A stretch of DNA of 64,000 nt, taken from the NCBI GenBank assembly GCA_965207165.1, contig OZ242265.1, positions 4,340,001 through 4,404,000 of the forward strand. The letters are read 5' to 3'. The first letter of the stretch is position 1, and each line of letters opens with the position of its first letter. Source of the DNA: JAAXHV01 sp965207165 (GTDB lineage Bacteria; Pseudomonadota; Gammaproteobacteria; Eutrophobiales; Eutrophobiaceae). The notes beneath the pieces are model-generated. The model searched no databases, was not told the DNA's origin, and was given only the letters and a program-made list of their open reading frames with translations. A program made the translations under genes and the position numbers. Below are positions 16,984-25,608 of the stretch, piece by piece.

Positions 16984-17463
16984 ATGCACATTAAGAAAAT
17001 CCTGTTGGCCCTGATCAGTATGTTTGTAATGGGCTCCTTTGAGGTATCTGCCCAGCAGATGCACATCATTAATGCCGAGGCGCGGATATTCAATCCGGAC
17101 GTGATTTACGTACAGCCGGGCGATAACGTGAGGTTCGTCAATATGACGTCCCATGACGCCGTATCGATTAATCAAGTGCCGCTTCCCGACGGCCAGGTGT
17201 TCGAGGGAATGCTTCCCGAAGGCGCCGAAGGCTGGAAAAGTAAAATGGGCAACGATTTTACCCTGCAACTGGACATAGAGGGTGTGTATCCCTTTGTGTG
17301 CATTCCCCATATCGGGTTCGGCATGGTGGGTGTCATCGTAGTAGGCGAGCCGGTCAACGTTGATGCCGCCATGGAGAATGCGAGAGCCAACCTTACGGGT
17401 GGCTGGCGGCGGCTTATCGGCAAAATCCTCAAAGTGCAACGGGCCGCGAAGAAAGCAGGTTGA
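16984..17463 (+). CDS. Pseudoazurin-like periplasmic cupredoxin in the xox locus
   Basis: A 159-residue protein with a signal peptide (ends about VSAQQ, residue 23) and a single type-1 copper domain. Copper ligands are visible: His in MTSHDAVS, then Cys, His and Met in the CIPHIGFGM loop (spacing C-x2-H-x4-M), as in pseudoazurin. Cupredoxins shuttle electrons in the periplasm. It stands between xoxF and xoxJ, where xox operons usually carry the cytochrome c XoxG, so it is the best candidate electron acceptor of this XoxF; that is an inference from position. ATG 16984 was chosen because GGGGAG lies upstream and the signal peptide begins there. The C-terminal 35 residues form a basic tail. Confidence 0.88.
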   Translation: MHIKKILLALISMFVMGSFEVSAQQMHIINAEARIFNPDVIYVQPGDNVRFVNMTSHDAVSINQVPLPDGQVFEGMLPEGAEGWKSKMGNDFTLQLDIEGVYPFVCIPHIGFGMVGVIVVGEPVNVDAAMENARANLTGGWRRLIGKILKVQRAAKKAG

Positions 17464-18410
17464 TGACGATGAAAAAATATATTGATGTGCGCCTTCCCTG
17501 GCGCACACCCTTTGGGCGTTCTTCGAACGTCCAAATCCGCTCCTGGCCGATTTGTCTGGCATGTCTGTTGTTGCTGATCCCCGGCGCGCCGTCCGTACTG
17601 GCCGATGCCGGAGAAAGAACCGTGTTGAAAGTATGCGCTGATCCGTATCTGCTGCCGTTTTCCAATCGCAAGGAGCAGGGCTTTGAGAACAAGATAGCCG
17701 AGCTGTTCGCGGAGAAACTGGGCCTGGAAGGAGTGCAGTACGAATTTTTTCCGACAAGGATAGGGTTTATCCGCAATACTCTCAAGGCAGAATCCGAGTC
17801 GGGACTCGGCTTCAAGTGCGACCTGGTCATGAACGTTTCGGAGCATTTCGAACTGGCTGCGCCGACAGATCCTTATTACACCAGTACCCATGCCCTGGTA
17901 TTGGCCGATGGCCGGGGAATGGATGATGTCACCTCACAGGAAATGCTGTTCGAATTGATCGAAAACGGTTTGAAAGTAAGATTCGGCGTCACCGACCGCG
18001 GCCCGGACCAGTTCTGGGTATTCAAACACGGCCTGATGGGGAATATAAAGCCGTACCAGAGCCAGACCGGCGACCCCGAGGTACACCCTGGCGAGACCCT
18101 GACCAAGGATTTGATTGCCGGTACTATTGATGCCGCGATAGTCTGGGGTCCTACCATAGGATGGTATGTCAAGACCCTGGAAGGCGCTGAGAACCTTATA
18201 ATCCTGCCGTTAAGTGATGATTTTTCACCTCCCCCGGTAAAGTTTGAATTCAGTGTGGCAATGGCGGTCAGGTACGGGGAAAAGGAGTGGAAGGACCAGG
18301 TAAATCAATTGATCGCCGAGAACCAGGCGGAAATCAATGCCATCCTGGAGGACTACGGCGTGCCGTTGCTGCCGCTGAAAAAATCCCCAAAACGCGACGA
18401 TGACGATTGA
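17463..18410 (+). CDS. xoxJ: XoxJ/MxaJ-like periplasmic solute-binding-fold protein
   Basis: A 315-residue family-3 solute-binding-fold protein of the type linked to quinoprotein dehydrogenases. Typical features are LKVCADPYLLPFSNRKEQGFENKIAELFA near the mature N-terminus, FPTRIGFIRNTL, CDLVMNVSEHFELAAPTDPYY and the late AGTIDAAIVWGPTIGWYV. XoxJ is required for methanol oxidation and is thought to help XoxF activation or folding. The ATG overlaps the cupredoxin stop (TGATGA-type junction), so the two are translationally coupled. A long basic stretch of about 25 residues precedes the signal peptide hydrophobic core (ICLACLLLLIPGAPSVLA). Confidence 0.9.
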   Translation: MTMKKYIDVRLPWRTPFGRSSNVQIRSWPICLACLLLLIPGAPSVLADAGERTVLKVCADPYLLPFSNRKEQGFENKIAELFAEKLGLEGVQYEFFPTRIGFIRNTLKAESESGLGFKCDLVMNVSEHFELAAPTDPYYTSTHALVLADGRGMDDVTSQEMLFELIENGLKVRFGVTDRGPDQFWVFKHGLMGNIKPYQSQTGDPEVHPGETLTKDLIAGTIDAAIVWGPTIGWYVKTLEGAENLIILPLSDDFSPPPVKFEFSVAMAVRYGEKEWKDQVNQLIAENQAEINAILEDYGVPLLPLKKSPKRDDDD

Positions 18411-18437
18411 AGTTTTTGCCACGGAGGACACAGAGAT

Positions 18438-18638
18438 TTATCCGCAGATGACGCAGATGAACGCAGATAATATGGATGTTGCCATGTGTATGTTACCGAA
18501 ATAGCGCAGGTTGGGTAACATCTGCTTACACAACAAACAATCTGAAAAATAAAATTATGTTTACAGGTTTGGGAATACATCCTGAAGAAAAGAAAACACG
18601 TAAATGCATCTGCGTTAATCTGCGTAATCTGCGGATAA
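18438..18638. repeat. ATCCGCAGAT-type inverted-repeat element, copy 3
   Basis: The left arm at 18438-18470 and right arm at 18606-18638 match the copies at 3751, 5664 and 38316. Flanking CACAGAG / CTCTGTG extends the symmetry a little. The right arm overlaps the start of the following gene and encodes part of its predicted signal peptide. Confidence 0.85.
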
Positions 18639-19375
18639 CTCTGTGCGTTCTGTTGTTATTGTCTGCTCCGGCGGCTTTTGCCGAGGACACCGATGGCGGC
18701 GTGGAAGTGAAGGGGGCTGTCATCGGCAGGATGGGTGACCCCGCAGCGGTCGACCCGGAATCCTACGAGTTCGGCGAGGCGGAAGTGAAGCTCTGGCTGG
18801 ACAATCACCTGCAGAACATCAACAGCCCGGGACGGCTTTATTATGATTTCGTCAAACGCGGTACCTTTGAAGAGGGTTTCAGTGACTCCGTGTACCTGGA
18901 TATCACCCAGGTCAACGAGGATGGGAGCAAGGACGCTGACCTGGAATTTTTCACCGCGGACAGGCAACAGAATGCCAGCCAGGATAACCTGGTAGGCATT
19001 ACCGGTAACCCGGTCCTGGTAATCTTCATGCAGGGAGACGTCTATGAGATGAACCGGCTGACCAATGGCAGTTGGCGCTATTTCCAGAGGCGGATCAAGT
19101 CTGCATTTGCCGAGGAAGCGAAAATAGAGCCTGTTACATTTGAATATAACGGTGCGCAAGTGACGGGAGAGAAGATTTCCATTGCCCCCTATCTGAAAGA
19201 CCCGAGACGCAGGCAATTCGCCGAGTTTGCTCCCAAGCTATACGAGTTCATACTGTCTGAGGAGGTACCGGGAAAACTGTTCCAGATCAAGACCGTCATC
19301 CCTGGCAGTTCACCTGACAAGGAACCGCTGATCGAAGAGATACTGACCCTGCAAAGCGCAGAGTTCGCTAACTGA
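18557..19375 (+). CDS. Exported protein of unknown function, end of the xox gene run
   Basis: A 272-residue protein with a predicted signal peptide (ITLCVLLLLSAPAAFAED). The mature part is about 235 residues, acidic, without cysteines. Features include YYDFVKRGTFEEGFSDSVYLDITQVNEDGSKD, VLVIFMQGDVYEMNR, and SIAPYLKDPRRRQFAEFAPKLYEFILSEEVPGKLFQIKT. The pattern looks like a beta-rich periplasmic protein, but I do not recognise a family. It follows xoxJ by about 150 bp in the same direction. ATG 18557 is the most likely start; it lies inside a repeat element, and the repeat codes for VNLRNLRI just before the hydrophobic core. An alternative non-ATG start cannot be excluded. Confidence 0.7.
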   Translation: MFTGLGIHPEEKKTRKCICVNLRNLRITLCVLLLLSAPAAFAEDTDGGVEVKGAVIGRMGDPAAVDPESYEFGEAEVKLWLDNHLQNINSPGRLYYDFVKRGTFEEGFSDSVYLDITQVNEDGSKDADLEFFTADRQQNASQDNLVGITGNPVLVIFMQGDVYEMNRLTNGSWRYFQRRIKSAFAEEAKIEPVTFEYNGAQVTGEKISIAPYLKDPRRRQFAEFAPKLYEFILSEEVPGKLFQIKTVIPGSSPDKEPLIEEILTLQSAEFAN

Positions 19376-19390
19376 TTAGTAACGTGGTGC

Positions 19391-20212
19391 TCACCTGGCA
19401 GCGTTGAGCAGGACCATGATTTCCCCTTTGCCGTTGTTCGCCGTATCGCCGGTATACATACGCACTTCCGGGCCGAAATTACGAAAAAACCGGTAACGGC
19501 TTCCCATCCTGGATAACTGCTTGAAGAACAGGCGCAGGTACTCCATTTTCAGGACGCCGCAGTTGGCCAGGGTGGCGCCAATCCGGTCCGGCCGCCTGCC
19601 CAGTATGATGGTCCCGCGTTTCATCCCGTAACCGGGGAGTTTGCCGGATTTGCCCAGGATTAAAATGGTGCCGGCAACCATGCAGGCGCCGCTGAAATCC
19701 CCGGCGTCAGCGCCGATCATGATCATCCCGCGCCGCATTTTCTCACCGATCCGGTTACCGGCATTACCCCATACGGTAATCAGGCCGTCGCGCATTCCGT
19801 ACATGCCGGTGCGCGTCCCCGCGCCGATATAATCTCCGGCATCACCTTCGACATCGATCCTGCCCCAGTCCATATCACAGCCAAGCCAGTCGCCGCAGTC
19901 ACCGTTGACCTTTATCGTACCGCCCCTCATCCGGTAACCCAGGTAACTGCCCCCGTGGGCCTTGACGCTGATTTGACCGTGCGTCATGTGTGCGCCTATG
20001 CGGGTAACCAGTGCTGTCGTGCGGCGTAATTCGATATGCCCGGCATCTTCGCCGCTGATTGAAAACAGCTCTCCTGCCCTGACCGGACTGGCGCCATACT
20101 CCAGTTCGATTTCGGCAGGCTCATGCGCGGCCGCCAACCTGTCCGGCGTCAGCGCGGACAAATCCAGCCGCCGCTGGAGTTTTTTCTTCAGGGTGAAGAT
20201 CAGGGGTTTCAT
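19391..20212 (-). CDS. fhcC: Formyltransferase/hydrolase complex subunit C (Fhc-type)
   Basis: A 273-residue beta-helix protein of the FwdC/GltB C-terminal-domain family, built of repeated G-x-x-x-G-x(2)-M turns, for example GDWLGCDMDWGRIDVEGDAGDYIGAGT and GNRIGEKMRRGMIMIGADAGDFSG. In methylotrophs FhcC tethers the formyltransferase FhcD to the complex. It overlaps fhcD by 4 bp and is the last gene of the downstream block fhcB-fhcA-fhcD-fhcC. It is clearly diverged from the second copy at 26106-26915. It has no FeS or catalytic motif of its own. Confidence 0.9.
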   Translation of the reverse strand: MKPLIFTLKKKLQRRLDLSALTPDRLAAAHEPAEIELEYGASPVRAGELFSISGEDAGHIELRRTTALVTRIGAHMTHGQISVKAHGGSYLGYRMRGGTIKVNGDCGDWLGCDMDWGRIDVEGDAGDYIGAGTRTGMYGMRDGLITVWGNAGNRIGEKMRRGMIMIGADAGDFSGACMVAGTILILGKSGKLPGYGMKRGTIILGRRPDRIGATLANCGVLKMEYLRLFFKQLSRMGSRYRFFRNFGPEVRMYTGDTANNGKGEIMVLLNAAR

Positions 20213-21111
20213 TTCAGGATTTCCCGGAGATGGAAATGGTGGGGCCCCAGTTTCCCGCCATAGTTTCCCGCGCTGATGCGGAAGATTCCCTTCTCAGGCC
20301 CGTTTTTACAGACCGCCTCGATACCGGCGCGCATGGCTTTGCGGATCGCCTCCTCGTTCAGGCCGTCGATAACGATTTCCAGGACGGAGCCGACCTCTTC
20401 GGTCAGCGTGCTGTTTACGCGGGTTTTCAGCGTGGGACAGAATACTTCGTTTGTCGATGCCGGCAGAAATGAATATTTCGACCCTACCTTGGAACCGGAC
20501 CCGACTATACCGCCCGGGAAGGTGGTGACCGCGCCGTCTACCGCCCGTATGGCCTTCACCGCTTTTTCGCAGGCAGTCAGGCCGTGGCGGGAAGTCTTGG
20601 CCATAACCAGGAAATTACCGCCGCCGATGGCGGGTACGACTCCGGTGGTTTCTTCACAGAGGAATTCACCGTGCATGACCGGGATGCGCCAGTAACGGAT
20701 ACCGTCCAGGATTTTCGAGATCTGGTGGCCGTCACCGAAATATCTCAAGCTTTTACCCAGGGGCAGCATGGTATCGCTGTGGGTCCCGGCAAAGCATGCG
20801 CTGGTAGCCGTGGTCATCACCGATTGCCCGACCCGCCTGGTAAGCTGGTCGGCCAACTGCGATTTGGACATGGCAAACATGATGATCGCGACCCCGGGCC
20901 TGCCGTCCGGGGTTTCCTCGGGCTTCAGCTCCCGTTCGATATCCGCCTCACAACCGCAGGCAATCACGGAGGAAGCAAATCCGGTCAGGGAGTTGGCCGC
21001 GATGTACGCATACTTCAGCGTCATGGCGGTAATGATCAGCCGGGTCGCCTTCATGGGGAAGGCTTCCGCGAACGTATCATCGATGGTTACGCCGTTAATG
21101 TTCATATTCAT
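20209..21111 (-). CDS. fhcD: Formylmethanofuran:H4MPT formyltransferase (Fhc block copy)
   Basis: A 300-residue Ftr/FhcD protein that moves the formyl group between formyl-H4MPT and methanofuran. Family landmarks are the N-terminal IDDTFAEAFPMKATRLIITA, TGFASSVIACGCEADIE, LRYFGDGHQISK and the C-terminal ISAGNYGGKLGPHHFHL. It overlaps fhcC by 4 bp, but a 101-bp hairpin element separates it from fhcA upstream, so expression of fhcDC may be modulated there. The partner at 26923-27819 is a clear paralogue. Confidence 0.93.
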   Translation of the reverse strand: MNMNINGVTIDDTFAEAFPMKATRLIITAMTLKYAYIAANSLTGFASSVIACGCEADIERELKPEETPDGRPGVAIIMFAMSKSQLADQLTRRVGQSVMTTATSACFAGTHSDTMLPLGKSLRYFGDGHQISKILDGIRYWRIPVMHGEFLCEETTGVVPAIGGGNFLVMAKTSRHGLTACEKAVKAIRAVDGAVTTFPGGIVGSGSKVGSKYSFLPASTNEVFCPTLKTRVNSTLTEEVGSVLEIVIDGLNEEAIRKAMRAGIEAVCKNGPEKGIFRISAGNYGGKLGPHHFHLREILK

Positions 21112-21133
21112 TCTGAGACAATAGCAGGAGACC

Positions 21134-21234
21134 GGGTTGGGATGGGCTATTCAAGACCCGCTGTGAATACATCCCTGTACGCTTACCATCCGCTGTCCCT
21201 GCGGATGATAGTCTTGAATAGCCCATCCCAACCC
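21134..21234. repeat. 101-bp stem-loop element, copy A
   Basis: Positions 21134-21157 are the exact reverse complement of 21211-21234 (24 bp). The 53-bp core (CCGCTGTGAATACATCC...) contains its own hairpin at 21188-21208 (CATCCGC/GCGGATG). An element of identical length and near-identical core is at 35101-35201, but with different stem sequence. It lies in the fhcA-fhcD gap. Confidence 0.9.
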
Positions 21235-21247
21235 ACCATACCACGTG

Positions 21248-22912
21248 TTATCGATTCGCCGGATTCCTGCATTCATGGACTATAAGTGAGTGTTGGTTGT
21301 ATGACTCGAGTTCTTCCCGGCTGAGCTTGAAATTTTCCAGGCTCATGGTCATGTACCTGTCAAAGTAGCTTTTCAGCGGTTTTTCTATGCCGGGGTCGTA
21401 TGCCGGTTCGACCACGTGGGTGGACGTGGCAGGGATGGCGCAGACCTTGCCGTTCCGGACACAGAGTTCGCCGCGCTTGAATACGTATTCCGGTGTGGCG
21501 AACATGGCCTCGGCGTCGTCATCCGGTTTATAGACGGCGATATCCGCGCTTGCGCCGGTGCCCAGGTGGCCGTGGTTTCTCAATCCCAGGCTCCTGGCAG
21601 GGGCTGCCCGGGTGATAATTGCGATTTCGTATAATGAATATTCCCTGTCCAGGGTGGACAGGATACTTGCGTCTGCCGCGTCCTTGTTGATCGTGGTCAA
21701 CATGTCGTCGCGAAAGCCCTTGTCCATGAGCAACCTGATCAAATGCGGATAGGAAGTGAACGGCGCCCCGTTGGGATGGTCGGTGGTCAGGAAAATACGC
21801 CACGGATCCTTCACGAGCAAAAATATTTCCAGGCCGATACACCATTGCAGGGCGTTGACAAAATTTCTGTCCCGGTAGCGGAACGGCACCACACCGCAGC
21901 CGGCGTCGCATTCTATATCCATGCACACCCATTTTTTTGGGTGGGCATGTATGTGCCCCTTGTGCTGCATCATGGAATCGGCGGATGTGGTGACGGTCTG
22001 GCCGAACATGATCTGGCCGACGTCTATGGACACGTTGCGGTTCAGGTTGACCGCGTCGGCCAGTTGTGCCGCCGCGGACGAGAACTTCCTGTCGCCCTCG
22101 GCGCCGTAACTGTGAAATTGTACATGGGTCAGGTGCAGGGGCCTGCCCTCGGCAGCGGCGATGGTCTCAAGCGTTGTCAGGTAATTCCCCGGCACCCCCA
22201 GGTTGCAGCCATGGACATGCAGGGGATGGGGAACGCCGATGGCTTCCAGTGCATCGAGTAATGCGGTCAGAACATGGCGCGGGGTTATTTCGTAGTAATT
22301 GTTTTTTTCATCCAGGTCCAGCTTCCTCTGGTTGAACTTGAATGCGCTGATCCCGCCCGGGTTGACCACTTTGATGCCCATGGCGCGCGCCGCGTGGATG
22401 GTCCAGGCGACGTAATCATTGACCAGGGGCTGTTCTTTCCGGGCGTTCAGCAGGCGCAACAGGAAGTCATCGTTGCCCAGCAGCGCGTAAGCGCCCGTGT
22501 CGAGCATGGGGGTGTCCGCCATCTCCAGGTGTGACTGGCGCGCATTAACCGGCATCATCGCCGGTTCGAAACAGGTGGTATAGCCCATTTCCGCATAGCG
22601 GTAGCCGGTGACGAAACTGGACGGCGCAATGGATCCGGAACCTGACCGGGTCAGGGCGCTTGACGCGACCCGGTTATCGTCATGGTCCTCCGCCAGCAAC
22701 AACCTGGCGATGCTGACCTTGCCCCCGCCGATATGGGTATGGATGTCAATTCCGCCTGCCATGACGATGCTGCCGTTCAGGCTGATTACCCGCCGGACTT
22801 TTTTCCCGGCTGCGGGTTTGACCAGTTTACCGTCCTCGATATACAGGTCCATGAGTTTGCCGTCTACCCCGTTTGCCGGGTCATAAACCCTGCCGCCTTC
22901 CAGCTTGATCAT
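21248..22912 (-). CDS. fhcA: Formyltransferase/hydrolase complex subunit A (formylmethanofuran hydrolase)
   Basis: A 554-residue amidohydrolase-fold protein that hydrolyses formyl-methanofuran to formate and methanofuran. Binuclear-metal residues are visible: H58 and H60 in DIHTH, the lysine of KVVNPGG (presumed carboxylated), histidines in LHVHGCNLG and LTHVQFHSYG, and the aspartate of TTDHPNGAPFTSYP. It overlaps fhcB by 4 bp. It is homologous to FwdA at 27816-29453 but distinctly different in sequence. Its partner FhcB lacks the Mo/W cysteine, so the block is predicted to make formate, not CO2. Confidence 0.93.
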   Translation of the reverse strand: MIKLEGGRVYDPANGVDGKLMDLYIEDGKLVKPAAGKKVRRVISLNGSIVMAGGIDIHTHIGGGKVSIARLLLAEDHDDNRVASSALTRSGSGSIAPSSFVTGYRYAEMGYTTCFEPAMMPVNARQSHLEMADTPMLDTGAYALLGNDDFLLRLLNARKEQPLVNDYVAWTIHAARAMGIKVVNPGGISAFKFNQRKLDLDEKNNYYEITPRHVLTALLDALEAIGVPHPLHVHGCNLGVPGNYLTTLETIAAAEGRPLHLTHVQFHSYGAEGDRKFSSAAAQLADAVNLNRNVSIDVGQIMFGQTVTTSADSMMQHKGHIHAHPKKWVCMDIECDAGCGVVPFRYRDRNFVNALQWCIGLEIFLLVKDPWRIFLTTDHPNGAPFTSYPHLIRLLMDKGFRDDMLTTINKDAADASILSTLDREYSLYEIAIITRAAPARSLGLRNHGHLGTGASADIAVYKPDDDAEAMFATPEYVFKRGELCVRNGKVCAIPATSTHVVEPAYDPGIEKPLKSYFDRYMTMSLENFKLSREELESYNQHSLIVHECRNPANR

Positions 22913-24144
22913 GCCGGCTTACCTGCTATTTCAGAGATAATATCCCTGATAACCCGGGCCGCGCCCGGTAACGCGGAATCCCTCACTTTTTTCAACGGCA
23001 TGTTGACGATGCTGTCCGTCCTGAACAGGTTGCCGGGGTGGTCGACACCGGGTATTCCGACAGGGATATAGACATCGGCATCTGCCGCTCCGGAGCGGGA
23101 GGCGGATAATATAATCGTGGGCACGTCCAGCACCGGGGGAGGCTCGCCGGAAAACGCCGAGACCCACAACAGACTGTCGGCATCGGACGTGTCCGCGCCC
23201 GTAGCGGACGGGCACCCGTTGCGGAAATTAATGCCTGCCGGGAACCCGGTCTGCCAGGTCGCCACGTTCTGGAACGATGCGCCGCCGTTGCTGCCGCCCA
23301 GGGACAAACCGGCGCAACGCTGCCTGGTATTCAGGTCGCGCAGCAGATCGTGTATTGAGCTTATTACCAGGTCGGCGTGATCCTGGGGCAGGGCTGCCGG
23401 GGACCAGACCAGGACACCGTATTCAGCGTCTCTTATCATGTCTGCCACCTGGTCCAGTTTGCGGTCTTTTGCTGCCGGGGTACTGCTGCCGCCGGACAGA
23501 CGGCCTTGTGCGAGCCTGGCGCGCAACAAGGCCAGGTTGTCGGCAATTTCGATGCCGTGGCCGGAAATGACCACGGGAGCATGGCCGGCGCATTCATCCA
23601 GTTCCCTCCTGCCGGGTCTGCCCAGGTAGGCCAGCTTCCTGTTTTGGCTGGTGAACAGTGAATGGGGGTTATTGATGAAACGTTCCATAAAACGGGGATA
23701 GTCGCCGGTAACGTTGTTGCCGACCAGGACCACCGTGTCCGCCCTGTTTTTTACCTCCGCCAGGGTGGTCATGATCCCGCCCCGGGCCTGCAGCGCGTTC
23801 AGGTTGTGCGCGCCGTATCGCTCCTGTGCGTGCAGGAGTGCGGCGCCGGTCTTTTCCGCCAGTTGCAGGGCTGCGCGAATGCCGTCAACGTCTGTGCCAA
23901 GGCCGCCAATCAGGGGTTTGCAGGACTTTTCCAGGAGCTTTGCTGCGGCTCTTACAGCTTGCCCGGCAGTAGCCGGAACGCCTTTCAGCAGTGCTTCAGC
24001 GGGAGGCAGGGGAGAGGCAAAGCCCTGCCGGGCCAGCCGGCAGGCATTGGCGGAAATATCTAGCTGTCCCTGGTCATTACGGACTGACAAATCATCGCAT
24101 AACAGACTGCAAAACGGGCAGGTTACATTAGTAGTCAATGCCAT
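22909..24144 (-). CDS. fhcB: Formyltransferase/hydrolase complex subunit B (non-redox FwdB homologue)
   Basis: A 411-residue homologue of the molybdopterin subunit of formylmethanofuran dehydrogenase. The N-terminal cysteine motif survives (C9, C12, C16 and C35, in CPFCSLLC and NACRLA). The segment that should hold the metal-ligand cysteine does not: HAQERYGAHNLNALQARGG stands where the second copy has SVCHGPSG. No free-standing FwdD is attached to this block either. Such subunits in methylotrophs are thought to be structural, leaving only hydrolysis by FhcA. It follows the reductase gene by 6 bp and overlaps fhcA. Confidence 0.88.
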   Translation of the reverse strand: MALTTNVTCPFCSLLCDDLSVRNDQGQLDISANACRLARQGFASPLPPAEALLKGVPATAGQAVRAAAKLLEKSCKPLIGGLGTDVDGIRAALQLAEKTGAALLHAQERYGAHNLNALQARGGIMTTLAEVKNRADTVVLVGNNVTGDYPRFMERFINNPHSLFTSQNRKLAYLGRPGRRELDECAGHAPVVISGHGIEIADNLALLRARLAQGRLSGGSSTPAAKDRKLDQVADMIRDAEYGVLVWSPAALPQDHADLVISSIHDLLRDLNTRQRCAGLSLGGSNGGASFQNVATWQTGFPAGINFRNGCPSATGADTSDADSLLWVSAFSGEPPPVLDVPTIILSASRSGAADADVYIPVGIPGVDHPGNLFRTDSIVNMPLKKVRDSALPGAARVIRDIISEIAGKPA

Positions 24145-24150
24145 CCCGTT

Positions 24151-25521
24151 TCATGCATGGTCCAGCAGGGCCAGCATTTCATTGACGTAGGTATATTTCT
24201 CCCGGGGCTTGCCTGCAGGCTCACCGCGATTTATCTCGGCCGCATCGATTTTTTTCCAGTCGGTGAAGTTGATATGACGGATATTGTGCCGGTCGAGGAT
24301 TTCGTAACATCCCGCAACGCCGTTCCTGTTTTCACCGGTGTCCAGACTGTCAAGGTCTTCCATCAACAGGCGTACTGTTTCCACACTGTCCGCCTTATTG
24401 GTGCCGATGATGCCGGTTGGGCCGCGCTTTATCCATCCGGCCGTGTACAAGCCGTGTTCCACGGCGCCGTCCTGAATGACTCTGCCCTGTTGATTCGAAA
24501 AAACCCCGCGTGATTCGTCAAACGGTACTCCCGGCATGGGTATGCCATGGTAGCCGATGCTGCGAAACACGATTCCCGTATCAAGAGTAAACGTTTCTCC
24601 GCTGCCCCTCGCCGACTGTCGGAACGGCTCTCCCGACAAGGTGTTTTTTTCTATGAGCAAACGTTCGACCCGGCCCTCCCCGATGATTTCCCTGGGGCTT
24701 TTCAGGAAGGTGAAAATGCAACGCCGCCGTCCGGCTGGTTCCTGTCCGGCCAAACCGCAGAACAGGTCATAGATTTTTTTATTGCCGGTGTTGTCCAGTT
24801 CGGCTTCACTTGCCGGGTTCAGCGCCAGTTCATCTGCATCGATAACCGGGTCGCAATCGGCCAGCACGCCGAATTCCTTCAACTCCTTGGAGGTGAACTT
24901 GGCCTGGGCAGGACCGCGCCGGCCGATGACATAGATATTCCTGATTTTACTCTCAGCCAGTGCGTCCAGGGCATGTCCGGCGATATCCGTGTGTTTCAAC
25001 TCGTCAACGGTCTTGGCCAGGATCCGGCTCACGTCGGCGGCTACGTTCCCCTGGCCGATAATGACGGCCGTTTCATGGGACAGGTCAAATTCCCTGTCGC
25101 GGTAATCAGGGTGGCCGTTATACCAGCCGACAAATTCAGTCGCCGTGTAACTGCCGGGCAGGTCTTCCCCGGGTATGCCGAGACGCCGGTCCGTTTCTGC
25201 CCCGCAGGTCAGGATCACGGCGTGGTGAGTTGCCCTCAGTTCATCCACGCTGATATCGGTGCCTACGGTGACGTTGCCGATATAATTGAATTGCTCCGCT
25301 TCGGCGAGCCTGGCGTAGACCTTGATTGCCTGTTTCAGTTTCGGGTGATCGGGCGCAACACCGCTTCTTACCAGGCCGTACGGCACCGGCAGGCGCTCAA
25401 ACATGTTGACCCTGAATTCGACACCCGCCTTGATCAGCGCGTCAACGGCGTAGAATCCACTGGGGCCGCTGCCGACAACGGCAACGTGCAAGGGGTTGTC
25501 CGGGGTTCCTAATCGACTCAT
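24151..25521 (-). CDS. Ferredoxin-NADP+ reductase, adrenodoxin-reductase (FprA) type
   Basis: A 456-residue flavoprotein with an N-terminal FAD motif (VAVVGSGPSGFYAVDAL, about residues 14-30), PYGLVRSGVAPDHPKLK, a NADP-binding motif (VIIGQGNVAADVSRIL), VIGRRGPAQAKFT, and the C-terminal GWIKRGPTGIIGTNKADS. All are typical of the adrenodoxin-reductase/FprA family, which exchanges electrons between ferredoxin and NADP(H). It is followed by fhcB with a 6-bp gap and preceded by a 7Fe ferredoxin gene. The setting suggests it turns reduced ferredoxin from the upstream Fwd-like complex into NADPH, though the reverse direction is equally possible chemically. Confidence 0.92.
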   Translation of the reverse strand: MSRLGTPDNPLHVAVVGSGPSGFYAVDALIKAGVEFRVNMFERLPVPYGLVRSGVAPDHPKLKQAIKVYARLAEAEQFNYIGNVTVGTDISVDELRATHHAVILTCGAETDRRLGIPGEDLPGSYTATEFVGWYNGHPDYRDREFDLSHETAVIIGQGNVAADVSRILAKTVDELKHTDIAGHALDALAESKIRNIYVIGRRGPAQAKFTSKELKEFGVLADCDPVIDADELALNPASEAELDNTGNKKIYDLFCGLAGQEPAGRRRCIFTFLKSPREIIGEGRVERLLIEKNTLSGEPFRQSARGSGETFTLDTGIVFRSIGYHGIPMPGVPFDESRGVFSNQQGRVIQDGAVEHGLYTAGWIKRGPTGIIGTNKADSVETVRLLMEDLDSLDTGENRNGVAGCYEILDRHNIRHINFTDWKKIDAAEINRGEPAGKPREKYTYVNEMLALLDHA

Positions 25522-25608
25522 GATAAATACAGTAGTTGAAAGAATGGATACGTATCCCGAACACCCGACGCCGCGCCGTTCGGGTCAGTCCGGGGATGAA
25601 CCGGGGGA

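Noticed and set aside
19391..20212. Glutamate synthase large-subunit fragment
   Set aside because: Only the shared beta-helix domain matches; the gene is full length for FhcC and lies in an fhc operon.
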